Below the pieces are notes generated by a model. It saw nothing but the letters and a program-made list of their open reading frames with translations, was not told the origin of the DNA and made no database searches. A program made the position numbers and the translations under genes. Shown in pieces: positions 63,885 through 64,000 of a stretch of DNA of 64,000 bases. The DNA is from Herminiimonas sp. (GTDB lineage: Bacteria > Pseudomonadota > Gammaproteobacteria > Burkholderiales > Burkholderiaceae_D). Positions within the stretch are counted from its first letter, which is position 1; every line of letters starts with the position of its first letter. The DNA lies in assembly GCA_028292265.1 (NCBI GenBank), contig JAQGMR010000006.1, positions 124,001 to 188,000 of the forward strand, written 5' to 3'.

Positions 63885-64000
63885 ATGCCAAAAATATTCA
63901 ACTTCACTCGTTTCTCATTGCGCGACCTTGTCGTAACGGCGGGGCCCGCTACATTGGCCATTGCGGTTGTATGCATGCTTGCATACTGGCTGGTCGACCC
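63885..64000 (+). CDS. Possible TAXI-type TRAP binding protein (3' end off window)
   Basis: Only the first 38 codons are visible: a basic start (MPKIFNFTRFSLRDLVVTAG) leading into a hydrophobic helix (ATLAIAVVCMLAYWLV), then VDP at the edge. The layout matches the membrane-anchored N-terminus of TAXI-family TRAP solute receptors in betaproteobacteria. GGGAC precedes the ATG. A different anchored protein cannot be excluded. Confidence 0.45.
   Translation, partial: MPKIFNFTRFSLRDLVVTAGPATLAIAVVCMLAYWLVD

Overview
The window looks like a chromosomal segment of a Burkholderiales betaproteobacterium, probably Oxalobacteraceae-like. The main reasons are six Bug-type (tripartite tricarboxylate transporter, TTT) periplasmic binding proteins, a class I fumarase next to glutamate racemase, many IclR/GntR/LysR-controlled aromatic and organic-acid genes, and a generally GC-rich coding style. 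The family assignment is inferred from protein character only; no 16S rRNA is present.

Layout. 1-5.5 kb: surface-polysaccharide type genes (CelD/FemAB-like acetyltransferase running off the left edge, GT4 glycosyltransferase, PhyH dioxygenase, acyltransferase-3), with locally AT-rich stretches suggesting transfer. 5.7-11.6 kb: housekeeping (tRNA-His with a clear promoter, DUF427 protein, murI, class I fumarase, acetyl-CoA synthetase, tRNA-Ser with terminator). 11.6-15.4 kb: accessory stretch behind tRNA-Ser (AT-rich methyltransferase, secreted HExxH protein, small exported protein, about 0.6 kb with no recognisable gene). 15.4-24.7 kb: an IclR-linked catabolic cluster (FAH-family hydrolase, VOC protein, three Bug proteins, two FAD hydroxylases, an alpha/beta hydrolase). 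25-33.4 kb: envelope lipoproteins (OmpA-like, beta-propeller, PEBP-like), a PEP-CTERM remnant and two divergent degenerate receiver proteins. 33.4-39.7 kb: a GntR-linked CoA cluster (Tat-exported FAH protein, CaiB/BaiF CoA-transferase, crotonase-fold protein, MDR reductase, Bug). 39.9-42.4 kb: small secreted protein and a repetitive CHRD lipoprotein. 42.4-52.5 kb: a LysR-linked cluster (hydroxypyruvate isomerase-like, Rieske oxygenase, Bug, enolase-superfamily enzyme, Tat-exported amidohydrolase, Ldh-family dehydrogenase, Bug, alpha/beta hydrolase). 52.6-64 kb: cupin, mscL, a frameshifted SDR, methyltransferase lipoprotein, small DNA-binding proteins, uspA, HAD phosphatase, prfC, and the start of what may be a TAXI-type binding protein at the right edge.

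How the genes fit together. Three regulator-flanked modules each pair one or more Bug binding proteins with oxidoreductases, hydrolases or CoA enzymes, but no TctA/TctB membrane subunit is present. The proposal that each module captures and degrades a different aromatic or carboxylic compound is inference. Two modules contain enzymes with Tat signals, so part of the chemistry may be periplasmic.

The least ordinary signals are two candidate small RNAs ending in strong terminators where no gene lies on that strand (about 57.19-57.26 kb and 59.88-59.95 kb), both with CUCC anti-Shine-Dalgarno-like motifs; a divergent pair of pseudo-receiver genes (31-32.7 kb); and a secreted HExxH protein of no family I recognise (13-14 kb).
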